NCBI RefSeq assembly: GCF_003627795.1
Contig: NZ_CP032684.1
Coordinates: forward strand, 3,977,164 to 4,041,163
Direction of reading: 5' to 3'
Source of the DNA: Rhizobium sp. CCGE531
GTDB lineage: Bacteria; Pseudomonadota; Alphaproteobacteria; Rhizobiales; Rhizobiaceae
DNA: 64,000 nucleotides
A program made the position numbers and the translations under genes. Of the stretch, positions 8,764 through 19,192 are shown one piece after another; positions within the stretch are counted from its first letter, which is position 1; every line of letters starts with the position of its first letter. The notes below the pieces were generated by a model. The model searched no databases, was not told the origin of the DNA, and saw only the letters and a list, made by a program, of their open reading frames with translations.

Positions 8764-10078
8764 GGCTTCTCTTGTTCTCGTTGGCGCATTGATGGGTGCG
8801 ACTGCGATGGGCGTTATCTACTCGGCGGTAGCGCCGGCGGAAGCCGCTGGCACTTCCACCTACAAGGAGCTGTCGATTTTCGGCGACGTCTTTGAGCGCG
8901 TCCGCGCGCAGTATGTGACGCCGCCGCAGGAAGACAAGCTCATCGAAGCCGCCATCAACGGCATGCTGACCTCTCTGGACCCGCATTCGAGCTACATGAA
9001 TGCCAAGGACGCCGAAGACATGCGCACCCAGACCAAGGGTGAATTCGGCGGTCTCGGCATCGAAGTGACGATGGACAACGACCTCGTCAAGGTCATCACC
9101 CCGATCGACGACACGCCCGCCGCCAAGGCCGGCGTTCTCGCCGGCGACTACATCACCGCGATCGACGGCCAGTCCGTTCGCGGCCTGAAGCTGGAAGACG
9201 CCGTCGAGAAGATGCGCGGTCCGGTCAAGACGCCGATCAAGCTTACCCTGATGCGCAAGGGCGCCGACAAGCCGATCGAACTCACCGTCATTCGTGACGT
9301 GATCGCCGTTGCCGCCGTCAAGTCGCGCGAGGAAGGCGATGTCGGCTATATCCGCATCATCTCCTTCACGGAAAAGACGACGCCGGACCTCGAGGCCGCG
9401 ATCGCCAAGATCAAGAAGGATATTCCGGCCGACAAGCTGAAGGGGTATGTCCTCGACCTGCGCCTCAACCCGGGCGGCCTGCTCGACCAGGCGATCAACG
9501 TCGCCGACGACGTGCTCGAGCGTGGCGAAGTCGTTTCGACGCGCGGCCGCAATCCGGACGAAACCCGCCGCTTCAACGCCACGCCGGGCGATCTGACCGA
9601 CGGTAAGCCGATTATCGTGCTCATCAACGGCGGTTCGGCCTCGGCTTCGGAAATCGTCGCCGGCGCCCTGCAAGATCTGCGTCGCGCCACCGTTCTCGGC
9701 TCGCAGTCCTTTGGCAAGGGCTCCGTTCAGACGATCATTCCGCTGGGCGATGGCAACGGCGCGCTGCGCCTGACGACGGCGCTTTACTACACGCCCTCGG
9801 GCCGCTCGATCCAGGGCACGGGCATCACGCCCGACGTCAAGGTCGACCAGCCGCTGCCTGATGATCTGAAGGGCAAGCTGACGGCGGAAGGCGAATCCAG
9901 CCTGCCGGGCCACATCAAGGGCCAGAGCGAAACCGACAAGGGCTCCGGCTCTTCGGCCTATGTACCGCCGGATCCGAAGGACGATATCCAGCTCAACTAC
10001 GCGCTCGACCTGCTGCGCGGCGCCAAGACGGATCCGTCCTTCCCGCCGAACCCGGAAAAGGCAGTTTCCTCCAAGTAA
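8753..10078 (+). CDS. ctpA: Carboxy-terminal processing protease (S41 family)
   Basis: Periplasmic serine protease that trims C-termini of envelope proteins. 441 residues from ATG 8753; an upstream extension to 8555 lies inside the EnvC-like gene and is rejected. Signal peptide 1-31 (PAEAAGTS), PDZ domain around residues 95-175 (FGGLGIEVTMDNDLVKV), then the S41 catalytic core with the Ser in NGGSASASEIVAGAL and the Lys in GSQSFGKGSVQ. Overlaps the preceding gene by 11 bases. A hairpin follows the stop. Confidence 0.93.
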   Translation: MIRRASLVLVGALMGATAMGVIYSAVAPAEAAGTSTYKELSIFGDVFERVRAQYVTPPQEDKLIEAAINGMLTSLDPHSSYMNAKDAEDMRTQTKGEFGGLGIEVTMDNDLVKVITPIDDTPAAKAGVLAGDYITAIDGQSVRGLKLEDAVEKMRGPVKTPIKLTLMRKGADKPIELTVIRDVIAVAAVKSREEGDVGYIRIISFTEKTTPDLEAAIAKIKKDIPADKLKGYVLDLRLNPGGLLDQAINVADDVLERGEVVSTRGRNPDETRRFNATPGDLTDGKPIIVLINGGSASASEIVAGALQDLRRATVLGSQSFGKGSVQTIIPLGDGNGALRLTTALYYTPSGRSIQGTGITPDVKVDQPLPDDLKGKLTAEGESSLPGHIKGQSETDKGSGSSAYVPPDPKDDIQLNYALDLLRGAKTDPSFPPNPEKAVSSK

Positions 10079-10084
10079 GGAATG

Positions 10085-10115
10085 GCGCCGGGCTGGAAAC
10101 AGACCCGGCGCTTTC
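10085..10115 (+). terminator. Terminator-like hairpin after ctpA
   Basis: GCGCCGGG and CCCGGCGC pair around an 11-base loop, followed by CTTTCAT. The T-run is short, so termination may be partial. Confidence 0.5.
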
Positions 10116-10299
10116 ATAAGCGGAGAGCGAGCGGGGCAATGCGTACCGTTCCGCCCTCCTCGGCCGAATGAAATCGGCCCTGTTCAAAAACAGCTTCGTT
10201 CATGTTTTAGCACTTTGAGTGTTGCGGGCATTTTGCCGCTCGGCCGCGAGCGGAATGCCCGAGGCCGGTACAGTTTTCCGCTTGGGGTGGATAGGAACT

Positions 10300-11484
10300 T
10301 TGGGAACGGATTTGCATGCACCGTTGGGACAGAATCGCCGCCCCGGCCGCCAGCGGCGTCTTCCGCCCTTTGGGCGCATTCTCGGCGGCCTCTGCCTGAT
10401 CGCGATTGCCTGTTTTTCCCTCTATTCGGCGCTGCAACGCGACGAGCTTCAGAAGACCCGTCCGATCGAGACCGCAAAGAAGGAAGATCCCGCGCCAACA
10501 GCCGAAATCAAGCCGGCGCCGAACGACCAGGCGGCTTTGACTGAGGTTGATCCGCAATCCGGCGCCAACACCGCCCGCATCGTCACCGGTGACGGTTCGG
10601 TCGTCACCATGTTCAGCCCCACCAATCGCGACGGCAGCGGCCCGGTATTGATCAACGCCAATCAGGTGGGCCAGGACCCGCGCATGGCGGCAACGCCGAA
10701 CGAGAACCTCCTGGAGGATTCGCCCTTCGGCAAGCTGCCGATCACCGCGCCGAGCGGCCTCAGGCCGATGGATCAATATGCGCGGCCCTGGTCCGGCGCC
10801 CGCGGTATCCGCATCGCCATCGTCGTCAGCGGCCTTGGCCTCAGCCAGACAGGCACGCAGCGCGCCATCGAGAAGCTGCCGGAGGAAATCACGCTCGCCT
10901 TTGCCGCCAGCGGCAACAGCCTGCAGCGCTGGATGCAGGAGGCCAGGCGCGGCGGCCACGAGCTCCTCATCCAGGCGCCCTTCGAGCCTTTCGACTATCC
11001 CAGCAACAATCCCGGGCCGGATACGCTGCTGACCTCGCTGTCATCAGCGAAGAATATCGACAATCTGCACAAGGCGATGGGCAAGATCACCAATTATATC
11101 GGCGTCATGAACTATCTCGGCGGCCGCTTCCTAGCCAATCCGAATGCCCTGGAGCCGGTGCTGCGCGACGTCGGCAAACGCGGCCTGCTGTTCCTGGATG
11201 ACGGTTCTTCGGCACAATCGAAATCCGGAACGCTGTCGAAAACGCTGGAAGTGCCGCATGCCTTTGCCGATATCCAGCTCGACGGAGAGCTGCAGCAGGA
11301 TGCGATCCTGAAAAAGCTTGACGAACTGGAGCGCATAGCCCGCCGCAACGGTTCGGCGATCGGCGTCGCCTCCGCTTTCGACGAGAGCGTCGACGCCATC
11401 AGCAAATGGAGTGAGGAAGCTGCCATGCGCGGCATTGAAATCGTTGCCGTCTCGGCGCTTGCCGACGACCCGAAACATCCCTGA
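10300..11484 (+). CDS. Divergent polysaccharide deacetylase family protein (YibQ-like)
   Basis: Belongs to the divergent polysaccharide deacetylase family (DUF610/YibQ) that accompanies envC-ctpA in many proteobacteria. One N-terminal membrane anchor (ILGGLCLIAIACFSLYSAL), a low-complexity periplasmic linker, then the deacetylase-like barrel beginning RIAIVVSGLGLSQTGT and including GGHELLIQAPFEPFDYP and NYIGVMNYLGGRF. The precise substrate is unknown. 394 residues from TTG 10300, which has AGGAA just upstream; TTG 10312 is an alternative. Open frame continues to 10219 but without a start signal. Confidence 0.82.
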   Translation: MGTDLHAPLGQNRRPGRQRRLPPFGRILGGLCLIAIACFSLYSALQRDELQKTRPIETAKKEDPAPTAEIKPAPNDQAALTEVDPQSGANTARIVTGDGSVVTMFSPTNRDGSGPVLINANQVGQDPRMAATPNENLLEDSPFGKLPITAPSGLRPMDQYARPWSGARGIRIAIVVSGLGLSQTGTQRAIEKLPEEITLAFAASGNSLQRWMQEARRGGHELLIQAPFEPFDYPSNNPGPDTLLTSLSSAKNIDNLHKAMGKITNYIGVMNYLGGRFLANPNALEPVLRDVGKRGLLFLDDGSSAQSKSGTLSKTLEVPHAFADIQLDGELQQDAILKKLDELERIARRNGSAIGVASAFDESVDAISKWSEEAAMRGIEIVAVSALADDPKHP

Positions 11485-11499
11485 TCGCTGGAGAGAAAG

Positions 11500-12036
11500 A
11501 TGAGCACGCACGCCCCCGTGAGAGCCGAAGACCTGCCCTACCGTCCCTGTGTCGGCATCATGATCCTGAACCGGGATGGCCTGGTCTGGGCCGGTCGCCG
11601 CATTCCGGTCGGCAATTCCGAGTATGACGGCTCGCCGCAGCTCTGGCAGATGCCGCAAGGCGGCATAGACGACGGTGAAGATGCGCTGAAGGCCGCCTAT
11701 CGCGAGCTCTACGAGGAAACGGGCATGAAAACCGTGACCCTGCTGGCGGAAGCGACGGACTGGATCAACTACGATCTGCCGCCTCAGCTGATCGGTATCG
11801 GCCTGAAGGGAAAGTTTCGCGGCCAGACGCAGCGCTGGTTTGCCTTCCGCTTCGATGGCGATGAAAACGAGATCGCCATCAACCCACCGCCGGGCGGCCA
11901 TGAACCGGAATTCGACGCCTGGGAATGGAAGCCGATGGAAGCGTTGCCCGGCCTGATTGTCACCTTCAAGCGTTCGGTCTACGAACGGGTCGTTTCGGAA
12001 TTCAGCCATCTGGCCGGCCTGAAGGCCGAGGACTGA
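11500..12036 (+). CDS. rppH: RNA pyrophosphohydrolase (Nudix)
   Basis: Removes pyrophosphate from the 5' end of mRNAs, starting RNase E-dependent decay; also acts on dinucleoside polyphosphates. 178 residues. The Nudix box [20 protein letters not shown] is followed by TGMK, and the N-terminus [21 protein letters not shown] is typical of RppH/NudH. Starts 15 bases after the deacetylase-like gene with AGAGAAAG upstream. A strong bidirectional hairpin separates it from bfr. Confidence 0.94.
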   Translation: MSTHAPVRAEDLPYRPCVGIMILNRDGLVWAGRRIPVGNSEYDGSPQLWQMPQGGIDDGEDALKAAYRELYEETGMKTVTLLAEATDWINYDLPPQLIGIGLKGKFRGQTQRWFAFRFDGDENEIAINPPPGGHEPEFDAWEWKPMEALPGLIVTFKRSVYERVVSEFSHLAGLKAED

Positions 12037-12043
12037 ATACAAG

Positions 12044-12071
12044 AGAACCGGCCGCAAAAGCGGCCGGTTCT
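12044..12071. terminator. Bidirectional terminator between rppH and bfr
   Basis: 12-bp perfect stem AGAACCGGCCGC / GCGGCCGGTTCT with an AAAA loop, between convergent genes. Neither side has a long T-run. Confidence 0.7.
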
Positions 12072-12083
12072 GCAAGGCGTGGG

Positions 12084-12569
12084 TTATTCCGCGGAATCGG
12101 CGGAGTCAGCGTTGAGCTGGCCGTATTTGGCTTCGCCGATCTTCCCGAGCAGATCGAGCTGGGTTTCCAGGAAGTCGATATGGCCTTCCTCGTCCGCCAA
12201 AAGCTCTTCGAACAGCTTCATTGAAACATAGTCGCCGGCATCGTGACAGATATCACGCGACTTCTTATAGGCCGAGCGGGCGTCGTATTCGCCGGCGAGA
12301 TCGGCCTCCAGCACTTCCTTGACGTTCTGGCCGATACGCAGCGGCGCCAGCGTCTGCAGGTTCGGATGACCTTCGAGAAAGATGATGCGAGCGACGAGAC
12401 GATCGGCGTGCTGCATTTCCTCGATGGATTCAGCACGTTCCTTTTTGGCAAGCTTGGTGTAGCCCCAGTCTTCGAGAAGACGATAGTGAACCCAATACTG
12501 ATTGACTGCGCCAAGCTCGAGAAACAGCGCCTCGTTAAGCCGCTCGATGACTTTTTTGTCGCCTTTCAA
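12084..12569 (-). CDS. bfr: Bacterioferritin
   Basis: Haem-containing 24-subunit iron store. 161 residues from the TTG at 12569, giving the standard N-terminus of the family ([20 protein letters not shown]). AGGAGA lies 7-8 bases before this TTG; the longer frame to ATG 12593 would add a non-family leader. Ferroxidase ligands ([34 protein letters not shown]) are intact; Met52 of the haem site appears as part of IFLEG-preceding helix and could not be firmly assigned. Its start lies inside bfd, implying coupled translation. Confidence 0.93.
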   Translation of the reverse strand: MKGDKKVIERLNEALFLELGAVNQYWVHYRLLEDWGYTKLAKKERAESIEEMQHADRLVARIIFLEGHPNLQTLAPLRIGQNVKEVLEADLAGEYDARSAYKKSRDICHDAGDYVSMKLFEELLADEEGHIDFLETQLDLLGKIGEAKYGQLNADSADSAE

Positions 12570-12846
12570 TGTCCGCTCTCCTGTTGTCTTCATGAAATTT
12601 TTTCAGGCGAGACATGAAATCAAATATTTCGGTTTCCGTCGAGTGGCGACGGGCATGATAGTCTTCGGTTGTCTGTATAATGATATCAACGACATTCGGG
12701 AAACAGCCGCAGCAACGGCCGCGCTTTTCCATGGCGTGATAGACCTTGGCCGGAACGATGAGCTGCCAACAGTCCTGATCGAGGAGTTCAGTGATGACGT
12801 CCCGGATTTCCCTGTCGGTGATGTAATTACAACTGCAAACCAGCAT
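12535..12846 (-). CDS. bfd: Bacterioferritin-associated ferredoxin
   Basis: [2Fe-2S] protein that reduces ferric iron in Bfr so that it can be released. The cluster cysteines are seen as [13 protein letters not shown] near the N-terminus and [16 protein letters not shown] near residue 42-48. At 103 residues it is longer than the ~64-residue E. coli protein; the C-terminal part is charged and of unknown role. It overlaps bfr by about 35 bases. Confidence 0.9.
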   Translation of the reverse strand: MLVCSCNYITDREIRDVITELLDQDCWQLIVPAKVYHAMEKRGRCCGCFPNVVDIIIQTTEDYHARRHSTETEIFDFMSRLKKFHEDNRRADIERRQKSHRAA

Positions 12847-12886
12847 TCTTTGCTCAGCCCGTCAAACATGACATCCGCTGTCTTGT

Positions 12887-12915
12887 TATCTGCTAAAGAA
12901 GACGCCCTTTGTCAA
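12887..12915 (-). promoter_or_regulatory. Promoter of bfd-bfr
   Basis: On the minus strand TTGACA (12915-12910), 17-base spacer, CAGATA (12892-12887), about 40 bases before the bfd start. No unambiguous Irr or RirA box was recognised, though iron control is expected. Confidence 0.55.
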
Positions 12916-12987
12916 GAAAGAAACGATTCATTTTGATCGGCGGGCGGGAGCATCGGCTCGCGCTCGCCAGCTGCGAGGCCCGGAATC

Positions 12988-15900
12988 TCAATGAAAATTG
13001 CGGCCTCGCGGCATGACTCTCGCCGTTTCGATGCTATTGCTGCGGCCTTCCGCCGCTGTTCCGGCACCGGCTCCGCGCGGCAGCAGAGCGGGCTTTTCCT
13101 TCTGCCGGTGGTCCATGGTCGGCCGCAGCGCTTCATCCGCCCGATCGCTGACGCCGAAACGCCGCGCCTCTCGCTGCAGGATGCCGAGCGCAGGCGTCAT
13201 GTCCTCGATATGATCGACCACCACATGGATGACGCCGCTCTCGCTCTGCAGCCGACCACGGATCTTCACCAGCCGCGCACCCATGACGATGGCGCGGTAT
13301 TTCTCGAATTTCTTTGACCAGACGATCGCATTGGCGACGCCGGTCTCGTCCTCAAGGGTCATGAAGATCACCCCCTTGGCCGAACCCGGCCGCTGACGCA
13401 CCAGCACCAGGCCCGCGATCGTCACCATCCGCCCATTCGCCACCTTGGGCAAATCCCGGCTCTGCACGATGCCCTGCCGCGCGAAATCGGCGCGCAGGAA
13501 GGAAACCGGGTGCGCCTTCAACGATAGCGACAGATAGCGATAATCTTCGGTGACCTGTTCGCCGGGCAGCATTTCGGGCAGCACGACCGCCGGCTCGACC
13601 TGCAGCTCCGCATGATCGCTGAGATCGAAGAGGGGGAGCTTTTCGGCAGCACTTCCGGCATCGAGCGCCCGCACTGCCCAAAGCGCTTCCCGCCGGCTCA
13701 AGCCGATGGAGCCGAACGCATCCGCATCCGCCAGGCGCTCGATCTGCGCCTTGGCAAGCCCGGAACGCAGCCAGAGATCGCGCACGGACCGATAGCCATC
13801 GCCACGGCGCTCGGCGAGCTGCTTCATCTCCTCCTCGGACAGACCCTTGACCTGCCGGAAGCCGAGACGGACGGCACATTGCGCCCTGATGATCCCGCGC
13901 ATCGACGCATGCCGCGGCTCGACCGCATCCTTGTCGAAGCGCGCCTTCTCCAGCAGGCAATCCCAGCTGGAACGATTGACATCCACCGGCCGCACCTCGA
14001 CGCCATGCTCGCGCGCATCGCGAACGAGCTGTGCCGGCGCATAGAAACCCATCGGCTGCGCATTGAGGATCGCCGCGCAGAAGACATCGGGATAATAGGC
14101 CTTGAGCCAGGAGGAGGCGTAAACGAGAAGGGCGAAGGAAGCCGCATGGCTTTCGGGAAAGCCATATTCGCCGAAGCCCTTGATCTGCTCGAAACAGTTC
14201 TTGGCGAACTCGCGGTCATATCCCTTTGCAGCCATGCCTTCGACCATCTTCTCCTCAAAAGTATGGATGGTCCCGGTTCGCTTGAAGGTCGCCATTGCCC
14301 GGCGTAACTTGTCGGCCTCCGCAGGCTTAAATCCCGCTGCCGTAATGGCGATCTGCATGGCCTGTTCCTGAAACAGGGGAACGCCCAGCGTGCGCTTCAG
14401 CACCTCCTTCAGCTCTTCACTCGGATAGTCGAGCTCCTTTCCCGCCCGCTTTGCCTCCCGCCGCTTGAGATAGGGATGCACCATATTGCCCTGGATCGGG
14501 CCGGGACGGACGATCGCTACCTCGATGACCAAATCGTAGAATTCGCGGGGGCGCAGACGCGGCAGCATGCTCATCTGCGCCCGGCTTTCGATCTGGAAGA
14601 CGCCGATCGTATCGGCCCGGCAGATCATGTCATAGACCGGTATGCGGTCGGGATACTCACCGCTTCCAAGGTCGGCGAGCTGCTTCTTCACGTCGTAATG
14701 CAGCAGCAGCAGATCGAAAGCCTTGGCAAGACAGGTCAGCATGCCGAGCGCGAGCACGTCGATCTTTAGTATGTTGAGATTGTCGAGATCGTCCTTGTTC
14801 CACTCGATCATGTAGCGATCGTCCATCGCCGTATGCATGATCGGCACCACTTCGTCCAATCGATCCCGGGTGATGACGAAACCGCCGACATGCTGGGTCA
14901 GATGCCGCGGAAACCCCATCAGCGTCGAGGCGTAGGAAAGGACGTTCCGTGTTGTCTTGTCTTTGAGATCGAGGCCGGCAATCTTCGCCTCGCGCTCGGA
15001 CAGCTCTTCCGTCGACCAGCCCCAGACGCCGCTCGCAAGGGCAGACTGCACATCCTCCGACAGGCCGAAGGCTTTCGCCACCTCGCGGCCGGCCGAGCGC
15101 GCCCGATAGCTGGTGACCGCCGCCGTCAACCCGGCATGCTCCTTGTCGTAATGTCTGTAGATGAACTGAATGACCTCTTCGCGCTTCTCATGTTCGAAAT
15201 CGACGTCGATATCCGGTGGCTCTTCCCGTTCCGTCGATATGAAGCGCTCGAAGAGCAGGGTCGTTATTTCCGGATTGACCTCGGTAATCCCAAGACAATA
15301 GCAGACCGTCGAATTGGCCGCCGATCCCCGTCCCTGGCACAGGATATTCTGGCTACGGGCAAACTCCATGATCCGATGCACCGTCAGGAAGTAAGGCTCG
15401 TATTGCCGTTCGCGGATGAGCTCGAGCTCATGCTCGATCTGCATCGAGACCTTTTCAGGGATCTTTTCAGGAAAGCGCGACCTGGCCCCCTCCCACGTCA
15501 GTCGCTTCAACGTCTCCGCGACGGTCTCGCCATCAATGCTTTCGTCGGGATAATTATGCTTCAGCTCATCCAGAGAAAAAGACAGCCGGCTAAAAAACTT
15601 CTGCGTATTGGCGATGGCCTTTAGATAATCCCGGAAAAGGCGCGCCATCTCGGCAGCGTCCTTCATAAAGCGCTCGGCATTGGCCGCCAGCTTGAAGCCG
15701 GCTTGCGCGATCGGCACATGCTCGCGGATCGAAACGACGATATCGGCAAGCGGCTTGCGCTCGGTTGCGTGATAGAGCGGCTGGTTGCTGGCGATCAGCC
15801 GCACCCCGTTGCGCTGTGCGATGATGGAGAGCGTGGCGAAGACCAGCCGGTCTCGCCCATCATAGGCTGGCGACAGAACCATATGCAGCTTCCTGCCGAA

Positions 15901-16455
15901 ACGCATCCATAGCCGCTTCAGGCACTGCTCCAGCTTTTCCTGCCCCTCCGGCGTCTCGACGCTTGTCGCATCGGGAACAAGCGCCAGCATCATCTCGTCG
16001 CCCCATTCCATAAGGTCGGCTTCTTCGAGCTGACAGGAACCTTTCTCGGCCCTAAGATTGCCGGCGCTCAGCAGCCGGCAGAGATGCGCCCAGCCCTTGC
16101 GATTCTGCGGATAGGCAAGGATATCGGGCGTGCCATCCGAGAACATCAGACGGGCGCCAGGCTGGAAACGAACCGGCTTCAGGAACGGCTTTTCCGGCTT
16201 CCCCTGGGCTCGAAGCAGAAGATTTTCCTTGATGACGTCTTCATATTTCGCCTGGAGAACCTTGGTATGAGCATGCGCCTTGACTACGCCGGCAACCGAA
16301 TTGCGGTCGGCGATCCCAAATCCGGAAAGCTTCAGGAGGGCGGCCTGCATCACCATTTCTTCCGGATGCGAGGCGCCTTCGAGAAAGGAGAAGTTCGTTC
16401 TCACCCCGATCTCGAAGAAAGGCACGGGTTCGTGAAAGCTCGGGCGCGCGTTCAT
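12988..16455 (-). CDS. dnaE2: Error-prone DNA polymerase DnaE2
   Basis: C-family polymerase subunit for damage-induced mutagenesis, working with ImuA and ImuB. 1155 residues from the ATG at 16455; the open frame extends further but that part lies under imuB. PHP domain at the N-terminus ([22 protein letters not shown]), palm with catalytic aspartates in [16 protein letters not shown], tunnel/finger region with [14 protein letters not shown], then an OB-fold near the C-terminus ([21 protein letters not shown]). The start overlaps the imuB stop (ATGA). Length and lack of a proofreading-associated extension fit DnaE2 rather than DnaE1. Confidence 0.95.
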   Translation of the reverse strand: MNARPSFHEPVPFFEIGVRTNFSFLEGASHPEEMVMQAALLKLSGFGIADRNSVAGVVKAHAHTKVLQAKYEDVIKENLLLRAQGKPEKPFLKPVRFQPGARLMFSDGTPDILAYPQNRKGWAHLCRLLSAGNLRAEKGSCQLEEADLMEWGDEMMLALVPDATSVETPEGQEKLEQCLKRLWMRFGRKLHMVLSPAYDGRDRLVFATLSIIAQRNGVRLIASNQPLYHATERKPLADIVVSIREHVPIAQAGFKLAANAERFMKDAAEMARLFRDYLKAIANTQKFFSRLSFSLDELKHNYPDESIDGETVAETLKRLTWEGARSRFPEKIPEKVSMQIEHELELIRERQYEPYFLTVHRIMEFARSQNILCQGRGSAANSTVCYCLGITEVNPEITTLLFERFISTEREEPPDIDVDFEHEKREEVIQFIYRHYDKEHAGLTAAVTSYRARSAGREVAKAFGLSEDVQSALASGVWGWSTEELSEREAKIAGLDLKDKTTRNVLSYASTLMGFPRHLTQHVGGFVITRDRLDEVVPIMHTAMDDRYMIEWNKDDLDNLNILKIDVLALGMLTCLAKAFDLLLLHYDVKKQLADLGSGEYPDRIPVYDMICRADTIGVFQIESRAQMSMLPRLRPREFYDLVIEVAIVRPGPIQGNMVHPYLKRREAKRAGKELDYPSEELKEVLKRTLGVPLFQEQAMQIAITAAGFKPAEADKLRRAMATFKRTGTIHTFEEKMVEGMAAKGYDREFAKNCFEQIKGFGEYGFPESHAASFALLVYASSWLKAYYPDVFCAAILNAQPMGFYAPAQLVRDAREHGVEVRPVDVNRSSWDCLLEKARFDKDAVEPRHASMRGIIRAQCAVRLGFRQVKGLSEEEMKQLAERRGDGYRSVRDLWLRSGLAKAQIERLADADAFGSIGLSRREALWAVRALDAGSAAEKLPLFDLSDHAELQVEPAVVLPEMLPGEQVTEDYRYLSLSLKAHPVSFLRADFARQGIVQSRDLPKVANGRMVTIAGLVLVRQRPGSAKGVIFMTLEDETGVANAIVWSKKFEKYRAIVMGARLVKIRGRLQSESGVIHVVVDHIEDMTPALGILQREARRFGVSDRADEALRPTMDHRQKEKPALLPRGAGAGTAAEGRSNSIETARVMPRGRNFH

Positions 16456-18080
16456 GCGAAGACCCCATGCATATACCAGTTCGGCGGTGTCTCGGTCTGG
16501 CCGTAGAGCCCCTTGCGGAACAGCCAGAAGCGATGGCCCTCTTCGTCCTCGACCTGGAAATAATCGCGGGCAGGCTCTTGCCTGTCCTCGACCCACCATT
16601 CCGCCGAAAGCCGCTCCGGTCCTTCGGCCCGGTTGATCCGATGCATCACACGCCGCCAGCGGAACTGCCGGGGAGGGCCGTCGGGCACTTCGGCGGCAAG
16701 GGCTTCGATCGGCTCCGGCATGCGAAACAGCCGCAGCGGCCGCTCGCCGCGGAAGAAGCCGTAGCCGGCATAGTCGACGCTCGTCCGTCTTCGAGCAGCA
16801 AGGACATCCATGACCGGCACCGGCCGTACCGCCCGCTCGGGAATATGGCTCTGCCGCAATTCGAAACCCTGCAGGCAATCCGGCCCCAGCCGCGCGGCCA
16901 CCCGGTCGACAAAAGCGGCGAGCGACCCGTCCTGGCGGCCTTCTCCGACGAAATCGCCCTGCATCGCGTCGAAGGGCGCATGCTGCAGTACATTGAGACG
17001 GACAATCTCGAAACCATATCCGACATCGAGATCGTCATGAATGGCGGTGAAGCGCTCCGTGAACAGGTTGGCGATCCGGCTCGGCTCCCGCAGCGGCTGC
17101 GATGCGCCGGCGGCAATGCGGAAGACCGCCCCATCCACCCTGAACAACAGGAGTTCGAAGGAGCGGCCGCCGACACCACGCGCCTCCAGTCCCGGCTTCA
17201 GCGTTTCGGCAAGCTGGCGGGCAAGCTGGAGAATATCGGCTTCCGCCTGCACAGGCTCGACCAGCCGGCGCTCGGCCGACAATTGCGCGACCGGCCGGCG
17301 CGGCGAGATCGGCTCCTCGACGAGGCCGACGGCCTGATCGAGCCGCAGGAGCAGCTGCGCGCCGAAGCGGCGGGCAAGCGGCGCACGCGGCGCGGCCAGA
17401 AGGTCGCCCACCTGCTTCAATCCCAGCTTCTGCAACGCGGCGATGGTCTCTTCGCCGAGCCTCAGCGAAGCCACGGGCAGCGGCGCCAAGGCCTCTTCCA
17501 TGGCTTTCGGAGGAACAACACGGCTTTCCTCAAAACGGGCGACCGCCCAGGACAGGCCGGGCGCGGAGGAAATGGCGCCGCGCACATCGAGCCCCAGCCG
17601 GGAAATCCGGATCAATATATCCTCGAGCAGCGCCTCTTCGCCGCCGAAAAGATGGGCGCAGCCGGTAATATCGAGAAAAAGGCCATCCTTGCCGTCGATC
17701 GCCACCAGCGGCGTGTAGCGGTCGCACCAGTCAGCGATCGCTTCCAAAAGCTTGCGGTCCGCGGCGGGATCCTCCTCGACGACATCGAGATCGGGACAGA
17801 TCGCCTTTGCCTCGGCCACACCCTGCCCCTGCTTCAGGCCGATCATCTCCGCACGCTCGTTGAGCGCGGTGAGCCGCATGGCATTGTTGAGCTTGCCGGC
17901 ACAGGCGAGCGGCGGCGCTTCAAGCCTGCCTGTCGAACGCCAGGAGAGACCCCAGCGCTTGCGTGCGATGCGGTCGGTCGGCAGATGCGGGAAGGTCAGC
18001 GCCAGAATGCGCTGCGTATTCGCCGGGAAGGGCAGGGCGTTGAGCGTCGGGGACAGGGGCAAAGCGGCGGTCATGGGCAT
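16452..18080 (-). CDS. imuB: ImuB, Y-family-like protein of the mutasome
   Basis: Scaffold of the ImuA-ImuB-DnaE2 mutasome; known to bind the beta clamp and DnaE2 while lacking polymerase activity itself. 542 residues. DinP/UmuC-like fold seen in [33 protein letters not shown] and [15 protein letters not shown]. The start ATG at 18080 (or 18074) follows GGAG, which means a roughly 160-base overlap with the 3' end of imuA. Stop overlaps dnaE2 as ATGA. Confidence 0.92.
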   Translation of the reverse strand: MPMTAALPLSPTLNALPFPANTQRILALTFPHLPTDRIARKRWGLSWRSTGRLEAPPLACAGKLNNAMRLTALNERAEMIGLKQGQGVAEAKAICPDLDVVEEDPAADRKLLEAIADWCDRYTPLVAIDGKDGLFLDITGCAHLFGGEEALLEDILIRISRLGLDVRGAISSAPGLSWAVARFEESRVVPPKAMEEALAPLPVASLRLGEETIAALQKLGLKQVGDLLAAPRAPLARRFGAQLLLRLDQAVGLVEEPISPRRPVAQLSAERRLVEPVQAEADILQLARQLAETLKPGLEARGVGGRSFELLLFRVDGAVFRIAAGASQPLREPSRIANLFTERFTAIHDDLDVGYGFEIVRLNVLQHAPFDAMQGDFVGEGRQDGSLAAFVDRVAARLGPDCLQGFELRQSHIPERAVRPVPVMDVLAARRRTSVDYAGYGFFRGERPLRLFRMPEPIEALAAEVPDGPPRQFRWRRVMHRINRAEGPERLSAEWWVEDRQEPARDYFQVEDEEGHRFWLFRKGLYGQTETPPNWYMHGVFA

Positions 18081-18915
18081 TCCACTCCAGGGTTATGGAA
18101 AGAGGCGCCGGGTTGTGGCTCTTTTCCAAGGTCAGACGAAAGGCCGGATGACCGATGCTGCCGCCAAGCACCGATCCGTCCGGCAGGGGCCGCGCCAGCG
18201 CCGGCGCGGGTTCGACGGAAAAGCGGAAGAGGGCGCTGCTCGCTTCCTCCTCGCCTCCCTGTCGCAACAGAAACAAGGGCCGCCCCGCCGCCTTGGCTCT
18301 CAGCGCCAGCCGCCGGCTTTCGGTCAGGCCGAAACGCGAGGGATTGCCGCGCACTTCCAGAATGACGAGAGCAAAGGCAGCACTCCCAAGCGCCGCCTCC
18401 GCCACCCAGAGCGCGTCTTCCAGCCTGCGCGGGGAAGCCTGCAGGAAAGCCTCGGGCTCCAGCCCGAAATTCCTGATGCCAATGGCATAGGGCAGGCCCG
18501 CCTCCATCGTGGCGACCGTATCGCCGATCCAGAGGATCGGAATTTTGGCCGCCTCTGCGCCTAAAGCTTGCGCATGCAGCCGCGCGGCAAGCGCAAGGGC
18601 AAAGCCGCTCGCCGCCCCCGCATCACGCAAGCCGAGGGAGCGGATTTCCGTCAGCGCATCGAGCGGCAGGCCGCCTTGCAGAGCGGCGTCGAGATCATCG
18701 ACGCCGGTCGCAAGAAACGGCTGAGCAGGCTTAGCCTGAGCAGGCCCGGCTTGGGCAGGCAGTGGCTTTTCAATGCCTGCCGATCCCATGGCCGGCTTGG
18801 CCGCCGGCATCTCATGCGCCACTGCCGCCAGTGCCGGGATCGGCCTGCCTTCCAGTCGGGCAATGGTTTCACGCAGGGCAAAAAGCGTTTCCCGCGCCAC
18901 GGCGGACTCGGCCAT
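17920..18915 (-). CDS. imuA: ImuA, RecA-like mutagenesis protein
   Basis: First gene of the SOS mutagenesis cassette. RecA-like fold: ATGVDDLDAALQGGLPLDALTEI corresponds to the start of the family core, with WIGDTVATMEAGLPYAIGI and FALVILEVRG following. A classical Walker A is not evident. 331 residues; residues 35-65 are Ala/Pro/Gln-rich linker. A LexA box lies 24 bases before the start. The last ~53 codons overlap imuB in another frame. Confidence 0.92.
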   Translation of the reverse strand: MAESAVARETLFALRETIARLEGRPIPALAAVAHEMPAAKPAMGSAGIEKPLPAQAGPAQAKPAQPFLATGVDDLDAALQGGLPLDALTEIRSLGLRDAGAASGFALALAARLHAQALGAEAAKIPILWIGDTVATMEAGLPYAIGIRNFGLEPEAFLQASPRRLEDALWVAEAALGSAAFALVILEVRGNPSRFGLTESRRLALRAKAAGRPLFLLRQGGEEEASSALFRFSVEPAPALARPLPDGSVLGGSIGHPAFRLTLEKSHNPAPLSITLEWNAHDRRFAPVPDAQRPALPGEYAAHSGADLPASADRPHRTQALGSLLAFDRQA

Positions 18916-18938
18916 GACGTTAGCTCCAGATCGATAAT

Positions 18939-18953
18939 GTTCCTGTTATGTTC
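18939..18953 (-). promoter_or_regulatory. LexA (SOS) box of imuA-imuB-dnaE2
   Basis: GTTCCTGTTATGTTC on the plus strand: GTTC, 7 bases, GTTC, the direct-repeat LexA operator established for alphaproteobacteria. It is 24 bases upstream of imuA. Confidence 0.85.
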
Positions 18954-19016
18954 TTATGGATTCCAGAGGTCGGGAAAAGAGTCAACACCCTTTTATAAGA
19001 AAATATTCCTTTGCCT

Positions 19017-19133
19017 CAGGCCGAATGGTTTTAGACCTATTCGGCCCAAAATCTGAATCCGCCCTAAAATCAAATAAATAGAGCATGATGTCGTCCGAAA
19101 ACCGCTCTTACACTTTTCGGCATCACGCTCTAA
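19017..19133. repeat. RIME1-like double palindrome, copy A
   Basis: Second palindrome intact at 19079-19133 (TAGAGCATGATG ... CATCACGCTCTA); the first, 19020-19075, is degenerate. Same layout as copies at 40503 and 44896. RIME1 is a known ~108-bp rhizobial intergenic mosaic element made of two palindromes. Confidence 0.75.
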
Positions 19134-19192
19134 TCCGCTCTCGTAAAAGCCACGCAAAGTCTCTATATGACCAGCCAAGGAAGGAAGCATTC

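Noticed and set aside
16467..18365. 632-codon plus-strand open frame across imuB and imuA
   Set aside because: Antisense shadow of two well-supported genes.
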